Assembly: GCA_018857735.1 (NCBI GenBank)
Contig: JABMCL010001273.1
Coordinates: forward strand, 302,501-366,500
DNA length: 64,000 nucleotides
Reading direction: 5' to 3'
DNA from: Alviniconcha marisindica
Taxonomy: Eukaryota; Mollusca; Gastropoda; Provannidae
Part shown: positions 10,842 to 22,210 of the stretch, piece by piece
Layout of the letters: every line of letters starts with the position of its first letter
How positions within the stretch are numbered: the stretch's first letter is position 1
Made by a program: the position numbers and the translations under genes
The notes under the pieces: generated by a model
What the model saw: only the letters and a program-made list of their open reading frames with translations
What the model was told of the DNA's origin: nothing
Databases searched by the model: none

Positions 10842-10963
10842 AACAGGTAAACAATAACACACAAGCGCTTTCCACCATTCGTCTTCTTCGGGTGAAAGAA
10901 GCATGACAGACAACAACAACAACAACAAGAAAGCGCTTGTGTGTTCTTGTTTCCCTGTTTTTA
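10842..10963. repeat. Imperfect inverted repeat (hairpin)
   Basis: The left arm CAATAACACACAAGCGCTTT is mirrored about 60 bp later by AAAGCGCTTGTGTGTTCTTG. Extensions match further out (AAAACAGG and CCCTGTTTTT). The loop carries a CAACAACAACAA run. It may be a short foldback or non-autonomous element. Confidence 0.7.
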
Positions 10964-11103
10964 GTCCTGCAGATGGTGATGACAAATTTGTGTATCTTAA
11001 TTAACCGTGTGTTTTGATGCTGGTTGTTTTAGCTTGATTATGAAATGTACGCGCCTATGACTTACCTGAGAAAGGGCACTCTAAGACCCGATATATTATT
11101 ATT

Positions 11104-11145
<42 letters not shown>

Positions 11146-11245
11146 AAAAATCTTAGTCGTATATTGAGTTTGGAAACGGGGTTTTCAAGCGAGAGAGACA
11201 GGGACAGACAGACAGACAGACAGAGACACAGAGACAGAGACAGAG

Positions 11246-11324
<79 letters not shown>

Positions 11325-11708
11325 CCATTTACCAAATTTTGTTTTAGTATTATCAAAATATTGTTGGAAATATCACGCGCCTGTGGTATTTCGTAAGCAG
11401 TGAATTGAATCGACCCCGAAACGGCTTTGTGAGCACGGTGATGACAAGGCCATTAGCAGAATGACGGAACGTCAACCAGCCTTGAAATCCCAGTGTCTCC
11501 CATCATTAGCAACAGTCTCCTCGGCAAACACTGTGGCGGAAAAGGCTGCATGCTTCTCCAAAACCTTATATTAACAATGTTAATAATAATAATTCATGGC
11601 GCCCCATCTCGTAAGAGTCCAGTGTGCTTACAAAGGCCTACAGAACAGACACGCGCATTCATCATATTCACACACACACACACACACAGACACACACACA
11701 CAGACACA

Positions 11709-11783
<75 letters not shown>
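11104..11783. repeat. Cluster of GTT, GA and AC microsatellites
   Basis: (GTT)n at about 11104-11145, a GACA-rich stretch then (GA)n at about 11245-11321, and (CA)n at about 11670-11783 followed by CCAT and C-rich repeats. No coding exon between them. Confidence 0.97.
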
Positions 11784-11784
<1 letters not shown>

Positions 11785-12199
11785 ATCCATCCATCCATCC
11801 ATCCATGCCACCCACCCCCACCCCCACACACCACACACAAACGCGTACATTCTGTGTGTGATGTGTAGTGTATTTGGTTATAATTATAATTAGTAGGATT
11901 TCATTGTGCTCTTGATCCTGTATACATTTTTGTCGACCCTTTTTATTTTTGTATCGTGCACTTCGGGCTCACGTCAGGTGTACTTGATTTGTACATATTC
12001 TTTTACACATCATCACAAACACATGAGCACACGCGCGCACCCAACTGCACACACCGCCTTCCTGTAACTGCTTGAGTCAGTGGAACCCACACAAGGACAG
12101 CTGAGGCCAGAAGCCTGCCCAGCCATGATTAGCTGCTGGCGGTTATGAGCTGCTGTCCTTTGTCACAAAGTGACTCAATCTAAGCAGACTGTAGAGACT
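11784..12199. other. No gene recognised
   Basis: Short CCATCCAT repeat at the start, then unique DNA. A diverged relative of the following 70-bp unit is visible from about 12116. Confidence 0.5.
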
Positions 12200-13318
12200 T
12201 GTCCAGTCATGAAGAACTGCTGTCCTTTCAGTGTGACAAACTGGTACGATCTAAGCAGGCTCTAAAACGTGCCCAGTCATGAAGAACTGCTGTCCTTTCA
12301 GTGTGACAAACTGGTACGATCTAAGCAGGCTCTAAAACGTGTCCAGTCATGAAGAACTGCTGTCCTTTCAGTGTGACAAACTGGTACGATCTAAGCAGGC
12401 TCTAAAACGTGCCCAGTCATGAAGAACTGCTGTCCTTTCAGTGTGACAAACTGGTACGATCTAAGCAGGCTCTAAAACGTGCCCAGTCATGAAGAACTGC
12501 TGTCCTTTCAGTGTGACAAACTGGTACGATCTAAGCAGGCTCTAAAACGTGCCCAGTCATGAAGAACTGCTGTCCTTTCAGTGTGACAAACTGGTACGAT
12601 CTAAGCAGGCTCTAAAACGTGCCCAGTCATGAAGAACTGCTGTCCTTTCAGTGTGACAAACTGGTACGATCTAAGCAGGCTCTAAAACGTGCCCAGTCAT
12701 GAAGAACTGCTGTCCTTTCAGTGTGACAAACTGGTACGATCTAAGCAGGCTCTAAAACGTGCCCAGTCATGAAGAACTGCTGTCCTTTCAGTGTGACAAA
12801 CTGGTACGATCTAAGCAGGCTCTAAAACGTGCCCAGTCACGAGGAACTGTTGTCCTTTCAGTGTGACAAACGATCTAAACAGGCTCTAAAACGTGCCCAG
12901 TCACGATGAACTGCTGTCCTTTGAGTGTGACAAACTGGTACGATCTAAGCAGGCTCTAAAACGTGCCCAGTCACGAGGAACTGCTGTCCTTTCAGTGTGA
13001 CAAACTGGTACGATCTAAGCAGGCTCTAAAACGTGCCCAGTCACGAGGAACTGTTGTCCTTTGAGTGTGACAAACTATCTAAGCAGGCTCTAAAACGTGC
13101 CCAGTCACGAGGAACTGTTGTCCTTTGAGTGTGACAAACGATCTAAGCAGGCTCTAAAACGTGCCCAGTCACGAGGAACTGCTGTCCTTTCAGTGTGACA
13201 AACGATCTAAGCAGGCTCTAAAACGTGCCCAGTCACGAGGAACTGCTGTCCTTTCAGTGTGACAAACTGGTACGATCTAAGCAGGCTCTAAAACGTGCCC
13301 AGTCACGAGGAAGCGTTG
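12200..13318. repeat. 70-bp minisatellite, about 16 copies
   Basis: The unit contains CCTTTCAGTGTGACAAACTG and CGATCTAAGCAGGCTCTAAA. Copies from about 12200 to 12835 are almost identical and read CATGAAGAACTGC. Copies from about 12835 to 13318 read CACGAGGAACTG and include several 60-64 bp units lacking CTGGTA. The array thus has a recently homogenised half and an older half. Confidence 0.96.
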
Positions 13319-13411
13319 CCCCTTATTAGTCTAGCTATGTCAAATGACATATGACCCAAGCAGGAAGCTAGAAACTGGCCAAGTCACAGGAGGAATCCAA
13401 AACAGTTAGAA

Positions 13412-13773
13412 TAAAAATAGCTGCTGTGGCCGAATGGTTGTTACGACACTGGGCTGAAGAAGCTGCGAGTTCAAGCCTCTGCTTCGGATTCAGGGATACA
13501 TGTGAGCCGATTTGGCCCAGCGGTAAGGCGTTAGGCTGGTAAACAGAATGAGCTCGGTTCGAATCTGCTTCGGCTCTCCATTCTCTTCAAAACTTGCGGT
13601 CTGCAGACACTGTCTTGTACTGTGACTTTGACCCTCACAATTAAAGAAACATTAAAGTGGCTCTCATTACTGCCCATCTTAATGCAGGAGTCATTCAGGT
13701 GGTGACAGTGTAGCGATAGGTATATATTCTTCCCTCTCCCCCCCCCCCCCCTCCATCCCCCCCCCCCCCCCCC
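13412..13773 (+). mobile_element. tRNA-derived SINE, two tRNA-like heads plus body and poly-C
   Basis: The first head (about 13414-13480) has TGGCCGAATGG and GAGTTCAAGCCTC, which fit pol III A and B boxes. A second tRNA-like segment (about 13503-13574) has TGGCCCAGCGGTAAGGCG and GGTTCGAATC, with 7-bp ends GAGCCGA and TCGGCTC that pair perfectly as an acceptor stem. Its T-stem pairs poorly, so it is not a functional tRNA gene. The body from about 13590 matches the fragment at 8965-9134 and ends in a C-rich tract. Tandem or dimeric tRNA heads on one SINE are known in other groups; here it is an inference from two hits. Confidence 0.75.
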
Positions 13774-14074
13774 GTTAAGCACCATGTCTACTTACTTCAG
13801 TGACACACGCCCCCACCCTTACCCCTGCCTCTGCCCCCACCACTACACCTTCATCTCAGTCACACAGCCCTGACTCCCGGGCCGGGGTGGTGGACAAACC
13901 CAGTTGCTTGTTGAGCTGGCCCTACAGCGGAATAATGATCGAGACGGCTAGCCAAGCCACTTCTCACCCAGTCAGTCCAAGCAGAAACTCGATTGATTGA
14001 GAGAACAAGGTTAGCTGTTTAGTCCTTTGGGCAGACCAGTCTGATCAAGTCCAAACTGCCCGCCAGTGCAGAAT

Positions 14075-14760
14075 GTGGCGAGACTAGTGTGGTAAGACCA
14101 TGTGGTGAGACTAGTGTGGTAAGACCATGTGGTGAGACGTTGTGGTGAGACCTTGTGGTGAGACCATGTGGTAAGACTATGTGGTGAGACCATGTGGTAA
14201 GACCATGTGGTAAGACTATGTGGTTATACCATGTGGTGAGACTGTGAGACCATGAGACTATGTGGTGAGACCATGTGATGAGACTATGTGGTGAGACCTT
14301 GTGGTAAGACCATGTGGTGAGACTATGTGGTGAAACCATGTGGTGAGACTATGTGGTGAGACTATGTGGTGAGACCATGAGACAATGCGGTGAGACTGTG
14401 AGACCATGAGACTATGTGCTGAGACCATGTGATGGGATCATATGGTGAGACAATTTGGTGAGACCATGTGGTGAGACTTGTGATGAGGCCATGTGGTGAG
14501 ACCATGAAACAATGTGGAGAGACTACGTGGTGAGACCATATGGTGAAACCATGAGACAATGTGGTGACACCATATGGTGGAACTATTTGTGTGAAACCAT
14601 GTGGTGAGACTGTGAGACCATGAGACTATGTGGTGAGACCATGTGGTGGGATCATGTGGTGAGACTGTGAGACAATGTGGTGAGACCACTGGGTGACACT
14701 ATGTGGTGAGAGCTTGTGGTGAGACCATGAGAATATGTGGTGAGACCAAATCATGAGGAC
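14075..14760. repeat. Degenerate GGTGAGACCATGT minisatellite
   Basis: A short unit of about 13-17 bp (GTGGTGAGACCATGTGGTGA and variants) repeated irregularly. Minus-strand frames reading SPHGLTTWSHH are artefacts. Confidence 0.93.
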
Positions 14761-14779
14761 TGACCAGTGCAGAAAAACT

Positions 14780-15668
14780 TATCCAAACTCCAAGTATCGC
14801 TTTACGCTATCCTTCCTCCAACCACTGCTATAACTGGTTACGCCATAGATCTCCGTTGGTGCTCTAGTCGGCAGTAAGTTTGTATAAACCACACAGACAA
14901 CTCCAAACTCCAAGCACTGGTTTACGACATCCTTCCTCCAACCACTGCCGTAGCTGATTATGCCATAGGTCTTGAACAACTGTCAGATGAAAAACAGTTT
15001 TTCCTTGGTGCTCAAATGGCTGTGAGTTTGTAACGGACAACTCGCATCTGTCCGGCCTTTTATAACCGCCCACATTGCTTCCGCCAGCAGAAGTAAAACC
15101 AAAATGATTTGAATCGAGACGGAACTTATTTTGTTACCAGGGGCGAACGCGTCCCGTGTTTATGTGCGTACTTCACGGCTACGTTTCTTCCGTACTCTTA
15201 TTAGTACCCAGACCTTTCGGAGGGCGCTGACCGCGTCGGTGGACAGCTGCGCGGAGATAAAGAGTGCCCCTTCAGTGGCGTAACCAGTTCTGGCAGTGTT
15301 TGGAGGACGGTGCCGGAAAGCGAGGCTCGGAGTGTGAGACGGTTCATATGACTAGTATCAGACCGAGTTTGTCTTATAACTGCTCACAGTACTTACGGCA
15401 CGTGAAAAAGCAGTGAATAGGTTTTCTGAGAACTGTCAGTTAGGCATCAGGGAACTGAAGTTTTTCGTTGGTGCTCCATTGACAAAAGTGAAACCACACA
15501 AACAACTCAGGTTACTGGTATCGGGTCGCCTTTCTCTTATCACACGCTCACGATGCTTGCGGCCACAACACGCACGCACGCACGCACACGCACATGCACG
15601 CACGCACACGCACGCACGCACATGCACGCGCACGCACGCACGCGCACGCACGCACGCACGCACGCGCT

Positions 15669-15727
<59 letters not shown>

Positions 15728-16345
15728 GTTCGAATCAAGACGGAGCTAAAGTTTTACCCGGGGCGGACGCGCGGCCTGATGTTTACGTGCTTGCCTCGAA
15801 GTCTTGTTGCTTCCACAGTCTCACACTTTTGGCCACTTTGACGGAGGGCGATGCAAATGGGTCAGGTCCTCACAATGACGTGGGGCTGACATATCAGGGA
15901 CAACCGCGCCGGGAGGTGCTAACGGCACGAGACTGAAGTTATTGGGGCGATTTCAGTAAACAGACGCACGGCGGAGATAAGGAGAGCCCCTTCAATGGCG
16001 TAACCAGTTATGGCAGACTTTGGAGGAAGCGTGCCGGAAAGCCGCCAGGCTTCGGGTGCGGTACGGTCGGTTGAGTGCTGCTGAGTACGGTTGGTTGAGT
16101 GTTGAGTCCACAGAAACCGTAGGCTTATTGGGGACGGGAGACCAGAACGGCCACCTCGACTTTCACAGAGCTCCTGAGCCCTGCGTCAGCGGACAGCTGC
16201 GCGGTGATAAAGAGTGCCGTTTCATTTAGTGGCGTAACCAGTTCTGGCAGAGTTTTGAATAAGGTGCCGGAAAGCGATGCTCGGACTGGGGGAAGGTGCC
16301 GGAAAGCGATGCTCGGACGGGGGCCTCGACTCTCCTTCCTCTTCA
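14780..16345 (+). repeat. Dispersed family A, three partly rearranged copies
   Basis: Copies at about 14780-15340, 15345-15835 (interrupted by CGCACGCA and CA microsatellites at about 15570-15723) and 15950-16345. Landmarks follow the order seen at 6860-7865. The first has a duplicated CCAAACTCCAAG segment at its start. A different dispersed word, GTCCACAGAAACCGTAGGCTT near 16108, also occurs near 41278 and 41370. Confidence 0.75.
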
Positions 16346-16416
16346 AAGCTGAGACTGATGTGGTTCATAAACATTGTCTTTGGACCTTTATAATTTGCAC
16401 ATCACAGTGACTTAAA

Positions 16417-16890
16417 ATTAAAAAAAATCTGAAACAAGAATGACTGCTAGCGTCCTAAAACAAGATCCAAACACATAAAAGGTTCAATAGAAGGGTATTT
16501 ATTAGAACAAAACACAACATGCGAATTGTTGGTGTAATCCCCTTTATCAAGATACAAAATGACACTTAAACAACAGTTAAACGGCGAAAAACGATGAAAA
16601 ATGGGATGGAGAGCTAAGCCACTTATCTGTTTTGGGTTGAGCTACGTCCGGTTGTTTTCCTGTCCAGTTTTCAACCAAAACAGCTAAGTGGCTCGGCTCT
16701 CCGTCTCATTTTTCATCGTTTTTCACCGTTTAACTGTCAAGTGTCGGATTTATTAGAACCAAACACAACATGCGAATTTGTTTTCACCGTTTAGCTGTTG
16801 TTTCAGTGTCGTTTTGCAGCTTGATAAAGGCGACTATCCCGAACATTCGCACGTTGTGGTTTGTCCTAATAAATAGCGTTCTGAACAGTA
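16417..16890. mobile_element. Foldback (long inverted-repeat) element, copy 1
   Basis: The left arm carries AACAAGATCCAAACACAT, ATTTATTAGAACAAAACACA and CCCTTTATCAAG. The right arm carries the inverse words TTGATAAAGGCGACTATCCC and TTTGTCCTAATAAATAGC. An inner arm pair, GCTAAGCCACTTATCTG and CAGCTAAGTGGCTCGGC, brackets the centre. No reading frame of note. The same structure recurs at 48595-48930, which supports a mobile non-autonomous element. Confidence 0.8.
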
Positions 16891-17039
16891 CCGTGTAGCG
16901 GGAAATGATGGGGCTGGGAAGGAAGGAGGCGGGGGGGGGGGGGGGGGGGGGCGATGTCTGAGGCCGACTTGAACAGAAATGTGATTTGAGACGCCGTCGA
17001 AAGGAGGCAATGCTGACAAATGGAAGGCTGACTACAAGG

Positions 17040-17378
17040 GGCTGTGTGCCGCTAGGTCCGCCGCCAGCACCTGTCCTGTCAACACTAGGTCGTCCTTTCT
17101 CTTCCATTGATCCAACAGTCCAGAACACTGCCAGACGAAATTACATTCTCTCAGTCAGCCCCTTCCTTTAAATCAGCACTTAAAATACACCTTTTCCCAA
17201 CATGATACTGACTGGTGTGTGTGTGTGCGCGCGCGCATGTGTGTGTGTGTGTGCGCGCGCGCGTATGTGTGTGTGTGTGCGCGCGCGCGTGCGGCGTGCG
17301 TGTATGTGTGCGTGCGTGCGGCGTGCGTGTGTTTGTGCGCGCGCGCGCGCGCCGTGTGTGGTGTTGTGTGTGTGTGTG

Positions 17379-17421
<43 letters not shown>

Positions 17422-17431
17422 GTGTGTGCAA

Positions 17432-17523
<92 letters not shown>

Positions 17524-17660
17524 AGCAGGTTATATCTGTTTGACTCAACGTGTTTGTGGCACTGTGTATTGTGTCACTGTAAATGGTGTTGATAACTGTA
17601 AAGCGCTATGAGCTCCTATGAGAAAGGGCCGCTTTATAAAATAATGTAAGTTATTATTAT
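17040..17660 (+). mobile_element. LINE 3' end, 5'-truncated, with large TG microsatellite
   Basis: Translation near 17112-17200 gives LPDEITFSQSAPSFKSALKI, the ORF2 C-terminal tail of a non-LTR retrotransposon, ending in a TGA. It is followed by about 300 bp of TG/CG repeats (17215-17520) and the terminal boxes TAAAGCGCTATGAGC and GGGCCGCTTTATAAAAT, then TTATTATTATTA. Its layout resembles the element at 1475-2086, so both may belong to one lineage. Confidence 0.8.
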
Positions 17661-18011
17661 TACTCTTATCTCCAGAGACAGCTCAGGACGTTACCCGTTA
17701 AACGAATCTGACTACTACAACTGACTTAGCAGGCCGGGGCAACCCTGTGACGGTTGGCTTTCCCCGATGAAAAGAACGGCCGCGGGGTGCTCCGCAGCGG
17801 GAACAACACGGTGTATGGGTTCGTTATTTAACGCCCGGCCAAGCCGAGAAGAAGGTCATGGCCAAACCACCAGTCCCAATGGACATCTGTCCGCCAAGAC
17901 TGTTTGCAGTTTAACATACAACTAACAAATAATGCATACAGCAACACTGGTTAAAACATAACTGACAATATGCAATTCTTTCTCTCTCCCTCTCTCTCCC
18001 CCCCCCCCCCC

Positions 18012-18059
<48 letters not shown>

Positions 18060-18758
18060 ACACACGGGAACACCCGCGACAGTGGTTAAGGATATTCAGT
18101 TGGTTAATCAGTCACCGAGTTGCATATCTGAAGATGAAATATGTTTGCTTTTTAAGGGAAGAGAGAGTAGCAGAGCTGATGTCGGGGGAGGGGGGGGGGG
18201 GGGGGGAGAGAGAGATTGTTGAACATGTGGGAATAAAATTTGAAAATCAAGTGACTGATTCCACACAGGCAGGGCAGACAACTCTAGGAACCAACCGGGC
18301 GGAGCAGCCGACTGTAGCTTATTACTGCGGCTATGCGGCCAGTTCCAGCGGCAGTGGGCAAAACATGTAAAGCTATATTCTGACAGACCCCAGGCTTAAA
18401 CGAAGTCGAAGAGGTAAAAATCTGTGATGAGTTCTCAGCAGATCGATCAGGGGAGACAACCTGTTGTTTTCTGCTTCCGCGGCCTTTGGGGCTGACTCTG
18501 GATGGCGTTGACTGACGCACTACGGGACTGGTAAACACTGAAATCGACATCCGCGAAATCTATTTATTGACATAAACCTATGGCCCCAATCAACATAAAA
18601 CTTCCAAAACAATAAATAACAAACTATAAAAATGTATACGCATGCAGAATACATAATATAAACTAAAATACACGTCCAGAATTGTAGGCCTAAATATAGG
18701 CTATTTTGGTGATTTTGATGGTGTTTTTTTTTTTGGGGGGGGGGGGGGGCTGAGAGAG

Positions 18759-18819
<61 letters not shown>

Positions 18820-18829
18820 CAGTGAGAGT
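17661..18829. other. No gene recognised, microsatellite-rich
   Basis: C and CT/CA runs near 17995-18058, a G run near 18185-18207, and (GA)n at about 18755-18817. A short plus frame at 18134-18370 has no recognisable domain. Confidence 0.5.
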
Positions 18830-18875
18830 AAGTAAGTAAATCTTGGTGTTTTACGCCCAGTCAGCCTGTGCGATG
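18830..18875 (+). repeat. Fragment of a dispersed GTTTTACGCCCAGTCA repeat
   Basis: AAGTAAATCTTGGTGTTTTACGCCCAGTCA matches, with C-to-T decay, two segments at about 27732-27852 (TTGGTGTTTTACACCCAGTC). Probably part of a short interspersed element; the rest is not defined. Confidence 0.55.
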
Positions 18876-19015
18876 AGAAATGAGAACTTTATTACACAAC
18901 GATTTTAAGCAGTTGCCTGTTCTTATAATCTGTCCCTGCTAATCCACATGCCAGTAGGCTATACATAAGAAAAACGTGGTAACACAGTAACAACATTGAC
19001 TTCCATAGTAATGAT

Positions 19016-19018
<3 letters not shown>

Positions 19019-19080
<62 letters not shown>

Positions 19081-19245
19081 ATAAACAAACTTTATTTTAC
19101 GAGGGTAGTGGAGAAAACCGTGGCTCAGTCGAGGTTTGTTTGTTTTTTCACATCCAGTCGCCCTCGCCCATGAGGGAAACTACTCCGAGTCTGGCAGTGA
19201 GAGAAACTACAGAGTCTGGGCTAGGCCCCACTAGAGACAAGTCAG

Positions 19246-19321
<76 letters not shown>

Positions 19322-19322
19322 G
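19019..19322. repeat. Two (GA)n microsatellites
   Basis: About 58 bp at 19019-19077 and about 65 bp at 19248-19312, the second ending in a G run. They are separated by unique DNA. Confidence 0.97.
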
Positions 19323-20040
19323 GGAGAAACTGTCGTAGCCCACGGCGGTAGGTACACCGGCTGTTCCGGCGCTGTGTCAGTCTGTGGCTGGGCCACACGC
19401 GAAAGCGGAGCGTGGCGAAGCGGGGGCGTGGCCGGCGGCGGCGGGGGGCTTAAAAAAACACTGAGAACAACACCGGTCAAAGCTGAGACACAAGAGAAAA
19501 AGAGAACAAGAACATTGAACTATATATAGCCCGTGACGGGCAACACTGCTGATGGGCTTCCTGCAAGCACAGCCGGTCCGGCAATGCCGGAGTTGACTCA
19601 GTGACAAAGCGGAAACTCAGTAGCGAAACTGACACACTGAGCCGGCGACACGCGGCATAGGCTACACACCTTGGAATACAAACTTCTGCTGTGACATGCT
19701 GCACACACGCCACTGGCCGGCAACACCGTATACGATACAAATCAACGGCAAGAATGGGCCGTTCACGCGCGGCGCGCGTTCACACACATACACTGACAAA
19801 GCGCGCACACACTGACACTGACAAAGCGCGCACACACTGACACACAATAGGTAGGCCTACTCAGTCAGGAAACCCGTGGCTCCAAACAAAAACCTTTTCA
19901 AGAGGGCCCTTTTGAGCGGAGGGAAAACTGAAAAATCAAAAAGACCGGGAGATCTGCAGCTGCCGCTTTTCTGTTTCTTTACGTCATGTGTGCCGCGCCG
20001 GAAAGAAAAGGGAGAGGAAAAGAAAGGGGCGGGGAGGCGG

Positions 20041-20071
<31 letters not shown>

Positions 20072-21180
20072 AGAAGAAGAAGAAGGCTGAGAATCAACAA
20101 TCGTATTTTTATAAGTGAAATAAAAATAAAAAGCGTAAGCCTACTGAACGTGCCGATGGAGGAGAGCGAAAGAGAGAGCGAAAAAAAGAAAAAGGGGGGG
20201 GGGGGGGGGGGGGGGGGGTAGAAGTGAGAGCGTTGACCAGTATGATGAGGTTTGTCAAAGTAATCAATGACGCGACGTGGGATCGATACGAAGTCCTGAG
20301 TGGAACAGGGCCGCAGCACAACTCATGTTCGCGGGTTCTCAGTCTCCGAGACCGTGTGAAAAGACGGCGACCACAAATAAGGTCACTGAAGACAAGAGTT
20401 GCATCCCCTGATTCCTTCGCTCTCGTGAACCTGAGAATGCGAGTCGGAGTGCTTGATTCTGGCGTACTCGCATCTGTCAGTGATTCATGATGGATAAAAT
20501 TCATTGCGGATAGCTGTGGTGATTTGTTCTGCTTCCTGTAAACGTGGTAAGTAAACGTGGTCAGTGGCCGGCTCTGAAGGCAAGGTTATTTTCAGGTAGT
20601 TTTGATGGGGGTTTTACATCGCAGACGGCGTCGCTTCCCAAACGGTAAAAATGTGTGCTGTTGGGAGTTTCACGCTCCTATGTCTGTAGTATCGAACGTA
20701 CGACCTTTATATTCTTTTAGTGTATTACTTGTGCCTCGGACTTCTGTCTTACCCCTTCTTTGGTTGCTTCTACGTTCTCGTCGTGCAGCTGCTGTCGTTG
20801 TTTTGTGTCTGTACCCGACTGTTGTTGACTGATTATCGGTTTGTTCCGGGAGTGCGCTCGAGCCTCAGCACTGCTCTACGGTGGGTCGGGGGGAACAACA
20901 TGGCTGCTTGCGAGGCTCGGTTTGCAGCGCCGATGTTGCGAGGCATAATAAATACCCGCTCTGGTCTGTGTGCAATTTTTGTCTGCTCCATTTCTCTAGC
21001 GCCCGGAGCTTGTGTCCGCTGATCACTTGTGCAGTGATCAGGCCCGTTTGAGGGAGGATTTGATGCAATGACTGAATGAGACTATCACTGTGCGTCCCAC
21101 TGCGAATGGAAGAGCTGAGGGAATGCAGGCGGGAGTGCCCTGTCCTTAGTCACTCCGCTCCACTCCACTCCACGATGCAC
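19323..21180. other. GC-richer region without a recognised gene
   Basis: Richer in CpG and GC than the AT-rich DNA that follows. It contains long G runs at about 20043-20071 and 20195-20218. No domain was recognised in any frame. It could hold the promoter and a non-coding first exon of the FERM gene, whose first coding exon at 27180 needs an upstream exon, but I see no specific core-promoter evidence. Confidence 0.35.
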
Positions 21181-22210
21181 ATGTTCAAGTTATATAAACA
21201 GGCAGTTGTTCTGACTTAAAAATATAGATTTTTTTTTAATGGGAGCACTCATGCTGGAGCTACTAGTACAATGATAGAGGAAGATTGAGGCCATGGATTA
21301 GATAATTAATACTATTTTTATATTTTGTTGTTGTTCTTGTCAAGATGTTTAACTGAAGCGTACTTAACTTTACATGAATAATTTGCTCACATTGCTAAGT
21401 GTTGTGTTTACGAACGTCGCATTTTACCCAAATCAATGATAATAAATACATTTTACAAAAAAATTAAGTGTAGGTCTGTGTTGTATGGCAGATATATGCA
21501 AATATGAGAATGAGATGGCCCCTTGAAGTTGAAATTAAAATTCATTGTACAGTGTACTATACTACTAATTACTACTAGTACTACAGAGCCAGCATGCATT
21601 GAGATACATGTCACATTGACCATTGTATCAGTATTTGTGAAAATGGTATAAGTTGTATACATATTGTACCTGTATCTAGATTTAGTGAATGAATGGGTGA
21701 GATGTAATTTCAACTCTCTGACACTACAGGTATTTTGGGTTTGGGTTGTGGTCAAGTGGACAAATAGTTTGAGTATCCCAGGTGTATTGTGGTGGTAATG
21801 AAATTATTAAAAAGATGACAGAGACAGACAACTGTGTTGTACAAAACAAAACACATTCTAGGTCTTGACACAATCTTTTAGTTTAAGTGAATTACATCAT
21901 TGGCTTGACATTTACTGCACATTTTCTTGATATGAATTATGATAAATGCAGTTTGATAACTCAGTGAATGACTGAATTAGTGAATATAAACTAGTCAGAG
22001 ACAGTGTGAGTGTAAGCCAGACTAAAACAAGGTAGTGACTCAGTGAGTGTATAAACTTGACCATAATATTATGCATGAAGTGCTTTTGCCATGCTGAGCT
22101 TTATACTAATTATAGCATTACTAACAAGAATGCATGATTTTGCAATTGTCCACATACAGTTTACAGGTATACAATACATTTTTTTTCATCATTTTGGGTG
22201 GATATTTATA
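21181..22210. other. AT-rich DNA, nothing recognised
   Basis: Low-GC, mostly unique. Probably intron 1 or upstream DNA of the FERM gene. Confidence 0.45.

Noticed and set aside
13498..13575. Functional tRNA gene
   Set aside because: Acceptor ends pair and A/B boxes are present, but the T-stem pairs poorly and the segment is part of a SINE with another tRNA-like head beside it.
20224..20490. 88-codon plus frame in the GC-rich region as a coding first exon of the FERM gene
   Set aside because: No initiator context, donor or domain supports it, and the FERM start codon at 27279 already gives the expected leader and F1 start.
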